A stretch of DNA of 64,000 nucleotides from Balaenoptera acutorostrata (lineage: Eukaryota > Chordata > Mammalia > Artiodactyla > Balaenopteridae), in assembly GCF_949987535.1 (NCBI RefSeq), contig NC_080081.1:35566428-35630427 (forward strand), in the 5' to 3' direction. Below the pieces are notes generated by a model. It was not told the origin of the DNA and ran no database searches. It saw only the letters and a list, made by a program, of their open reading frames with translations. The position numbers were made by a program, and so were the translations under genes. Shown piece after piece: positions 61,540 to 64,000 of the stretch (the first letter of the stretch is position 1; every line of letters starts with the position of its first letter).

Positions 61540-62409
61540 TTCCTGCCTGGATAAGTTCCTTTAGCATTTGTTGTAAAGCTGGTTTGGTGGTGCTGAATTC
61601 TCTTAGCTTTTGCTTACCTGTAAAGTTTTAAATTATTTTGTCAAAGCTGAGTGAGATCCTTGCTGGGTTGAGTAACCTTGGCTGTAAGTTTTTCCCTTTC
61701 ATCAGTTTAAATATGTAATGCCAGTCCCTTTTGGCTTGCAGAGTTTCTGCTGAAAGATCAGTTGTTAACCTTATGGGGATTGCCTTGTATGTTATTTATG
61801 GTTTTGCACTTGCTGCTTTTTGTATTTTTTCTTTGTATTTCATTTTGAATAGTTTGATTAATATGTGTGTTGGCGTGTTTCTCCTTGTATTTATCCTGTA
61901 TGGGATCTCTGCCCTTCCTGGACTTGACTGACTATTTCCTTCCCCATATTAGGGAAGTTTTAAACTATAATCACTTCAAATATTTTCTCAGTCACTTTCT
62001 TTTTCTCTTCTTCTTTTGGGAACTGTATAATTTGAATTTTGGTGCATTTAATATTGTTCAAGAAGTCTCTGAGATTGTCCTCAATTCTTTTCATTCTTTT
62101 TTCTTCATTCTGCTCTGCAGTAGTTATTTCCAATATTTTATCTTCCACATCACTTATCCATTCTTCTGCCTCAGTTATTCTGCTATTTGATTCCTTCTAG
62201 AGAATTTTTAATTTCATTTATTTTGTTGTTCATCATTGTTTGCTCTTTAGTTCTTCTAGGTCCTTGTTAAACGTTTCTTCTGTTTTCTCCATTCTATTTT
62301 CAAGATATTGAATCATCTTTACTATCATTACTCTGAATTCTTTTTCAGGTTGACTGCTATTTATTCTTCATTTCTTTGATCTGGTGGTTTTTTTACCTTG
62401 TTTCTTCAT
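61540..62409 (-). pseudogene. L1 D ORF1 (RNA-binding chaperone protein), broken
   Basis: ORF1p is the coiled-coil RNA-binding protein that coats L1 RNA. A plausible start ATG is at 62409-62407, giving 'MKKQGKKPPDQRNEE'. The coiled-coil region (about 62300-62090) is legible in pieces ('YLENRMEKTEETFNKDLEEL', 'ITEAEEWISDVEDKI'), ending in 'NEEKRMKRIEDNLRDFLNNI' (within 62148-61960). The C-terminal domain lies about 61890-61545, where the complement has 'gttaacaactgatctttcag' and 'gagaattcagcaccacc'. Many stops and shifts interrupt it. The expected length is roughly 300 codons. Confidence 0.85.
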
Positions 62410-63249
62410 CTGCTGTGTGTTTCTCTGTCTTCTTATTTTGCTTAACTTACTGTTTTTGAGGTTTCCTTTCACAGGCTGCCCGTTCGTAGTTCCTGTTGTT
62501 TTGCTGTCTGCTCCCAGTGGCTAAGGTTGGTTTAATGGCTTGTGTAGGCTTCTTGGTGGAGGGGACTGGTGTCTGTGTTCTGGTGGATGAGGGTGGATTT
62601 TGTCTTTCAGTGGGCAGGAACGCTTCCAGTGGTGGGTTTTGGTGTGTCTGTTACCTTATTATGATTTTAGGCAGCCTCTCTGCTAATGGGTGGGGTTGTG
62701 TTACTGTCTTGCTAGTTGTTTGGCATAGGGGTCAAGCACTGGAGCTTGCTGGTCATTGAGTGGAGATGGGTGTTAGTTTTGAAATGGAGTTCTCTGGGAA
62801 AGCTTTTGCCTCTTGATATTACGTGAAGCTGGGAGGTCTCTGGTGAACCAATGTCCTGAACTCGGCTGTCTCATCTCAGAGGCATTTGCGTGACACCCAG
62901 CCAGAGCACGAAGACCCTGTCAGCCATATGGCTAAGAAGATAAGGGAGAAAAAGAGAAAGAAGAAAGAAAAAATGTAACAAAGTTATTAAAATAAAAAAT
63001 GAAAAAATTAAAAGTTAAACATTAAAAACTAATAAGAAAAAGGAAAAAGAAAAGAAGAAGAAAGTAGAGAGCAACCAAACCAAAAAACAAATCCACCAAT
63101 GATAACAAACGCTAAAACTATACTAAAAAAAAAAAAAAAAATGGACAGGCAGAACCCTCAGCCAAGTAGTAAAATCAAAGCTATACAGACAAAAATCACA
63201 CAAAGAAGCATGGACAGAAACACTCACAAAAAGAGAAAAAGGGAAAAAA

Positions 63250-63281
<32 letters not shown>

Positions 63282-64000
63282 TATAAAGAAAACAGCAACC
63301 AAATCAATAAACATATCTACCAGTGATAATAAACTCTAAATGCTAAACTAAGATAAACATAAAGCCTGAAACAAGTTAGATGCAGAAAACCAACTCCAAG
63401 TCTACAGTTTCTCCCAAAGTCCATTGCCTCAATTTTGGGATGATTCATTGTCTATTCAGGTATTCCAGAGATACTGGGTACATCAAGTTGATTGTGGAGA
63501 TTTAATCCGCTGCTCCTGAGGCTGCTGGGAGAAATTTTCCTTTCTCTTCTTTGTTCGCACAGCTCCTGGGGTTCAGCTTTGGTTTTGGCCTCGCCTCTGA
63601 ATGTAGGTCACCTGAGGGTGTCTATTCCCTGCCCAGACAGGACGGGGTTAAAGTATCAGCTGCTTAGGTGGCTCTGGCTCACTCAGGACGTGGGGAGGGA
63701 GGGGTATGGAATGCGGGGTGAGCCTGTGATGGCAGAGGCCAGCGTGATGTTGTAACAGCCTGAGGTGCTCCATGTGTTCTCCTGGGGAAGTTGTCCCTGG
63801 ATCAAGGGACCCTGGCAGTGGTGGGCCATACAGGCTCCCAGGAGGGGAGGTGTGGATAGTGACCCATGCTTGCACACAGGCTTCTTGGTGGCTGCAGCAG
63901 TCTTAGCATCACAGGCTTATCTCTGGTGTCCGCACTGATAGCCGGGGCTTGTGCCAGTATCTGGAGCTCATTTAGGCAGTGCTCTGAATCCCCTCTCCTT
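62410..64000 (-). promoter_or_regulatory. L1 D 5' UTR (partial, promoter region)
   Basis: Upstream of ORF1 on the minus strand: a G/T-rich part (62480-62900), an A-rich purine-heavy segment (62930-63330) with an A-run (63125-63141) and a microsatellite, and a GC-richer distal part (63480-64000). The distal part is closest to the transcription start, where L1 promoters usually lie. The true start is beyond the window edge. The open frames at 63492-63877 on both strands are incidental. That it acts as a promoter is inference from L1 biology. Confidence 0.8.
63251..63286. repeat. (ATATCT)n-(TA)n microsatellite in L1 5' UTR
   Basis: Three ATATCT units run into about nine TA units within the A-rich part of the L1 D 5' UTR. 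Confidence 0.92.

Larger units (their letters stand above)
58166..64000 (-). mobile_element. near-full-length L1 'D', main segment, running off the window
   Basis: It resumes exactly at the target duplication left by L1 E and continues through ORF2 (to about 61520), the inter-ORF region, ORF1 (about 61540-62409) and 5' UTR (62410 to beyond 64000). With the 3' segment the copy has more than 6.6 kb of L1 sequence in the window, so it was a full-length or nearly full-length insertion. The distal target duplication lies outside the window. Confidence 0.95.

Noticed and set aside
1246..63286. CRISPR arrays, operons, bacterial promoters or phage genes
   Set aside because: None present; repeat content is wholly mammalian.
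63492..63877. GC-richer frames at the right edge as a possible host exon
   Set aside because: Position and composition fit the L1 D 5' UTR; frames occur on both strands without domain content.

Overview
This is a 64 kb piece of an AT-rich mammalian genome, almost certainly from a cetacean or a close relative. The diagnostic evidence is four copies of a tRNA-derived SINE of the CHR-2 type (heads at 4302, 14912, 43156 and 57529), several L1 families with cetartiodactyl-type 3' ends, and an 80-bp mariner-derived hairpin element of the kind abundant in cetartiodactyls. I find no host protein-coding gene, no exon with convincing splice sites and no structural RNA gene. All long reading frames belong to L1 or run through SINEs. 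The window is therefore intergenic, or the inside of a very large intron, and its content is a record of transposon insertions.

Layout. From 1 to 15 kb: mostly unassigned AT-rich sequence with worn MIR fragments, two SINEs (about 4.1 and 14.7 kb), a 90-bp L1 tail (7.7 kb) and a perfect 15-unit trinucleotide repeat (4.43 kb). From 15.8 to 26.1 kb: an L1 copy that ends early in its 3' UTR (15.8 kb), a twin-primed (5'-inverted) L1 with a 13-bp target duplication (19.2-19.9 kb), an ancient HAL1/L1M-like element with ORF1 and endonuclease remnants but no reverse transcriptase (20.9-23.9 kb), and a 2-kb 5'-truncated L1 whose 3' UTR has grown a compound TA/CA microsatellite (24.1-26.1 kb). From 26 to 39 kb: ancient MIRs, a mariner hairpin element (29.9 kb), a hAT relic (32.3 kb) and an L1M relic on the minus strand (36.2-37.0 kb).

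From 39.9 to 53.8 kb: two ancient L1M pieces (39.96-42.66 kb), a SINE with perfect 16-bp target duplications (42.8-43.2 kb), a local patch of direct and inverted repeats (44.9-45.4 kb), an L1 tail abutting a Tigger/MER2-like relic and another L1 fragment (45.4-46.2 kb), and an L2 lying inside an L1M (49.1-50.9 kb). From 53.9 kb to the right edge: one near-complete L1 on the minus strand (3' UTR, ORF2, ORF1, 5' UTR running out of the window), split by a second 3.5-kb L1, which is itself split by a SINE. This three-layer nest gives an unambiguous order of events.

All L1 reading frames seen are broken, so nothing here looks able to move on its own. I did not find a new biological system. The most rewarding items are the twin-priming event, the nested L1/L1/SINE stack, the SINE subfamily with an internal 24-bp duplication and odd 3' tails, the mariner hairpin as a possible microRNA precursor, and the unexplained 29-bp perfect inverted repeat near 45.1 kb. 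Family names are from memory of consensus sequences; no database search was run.
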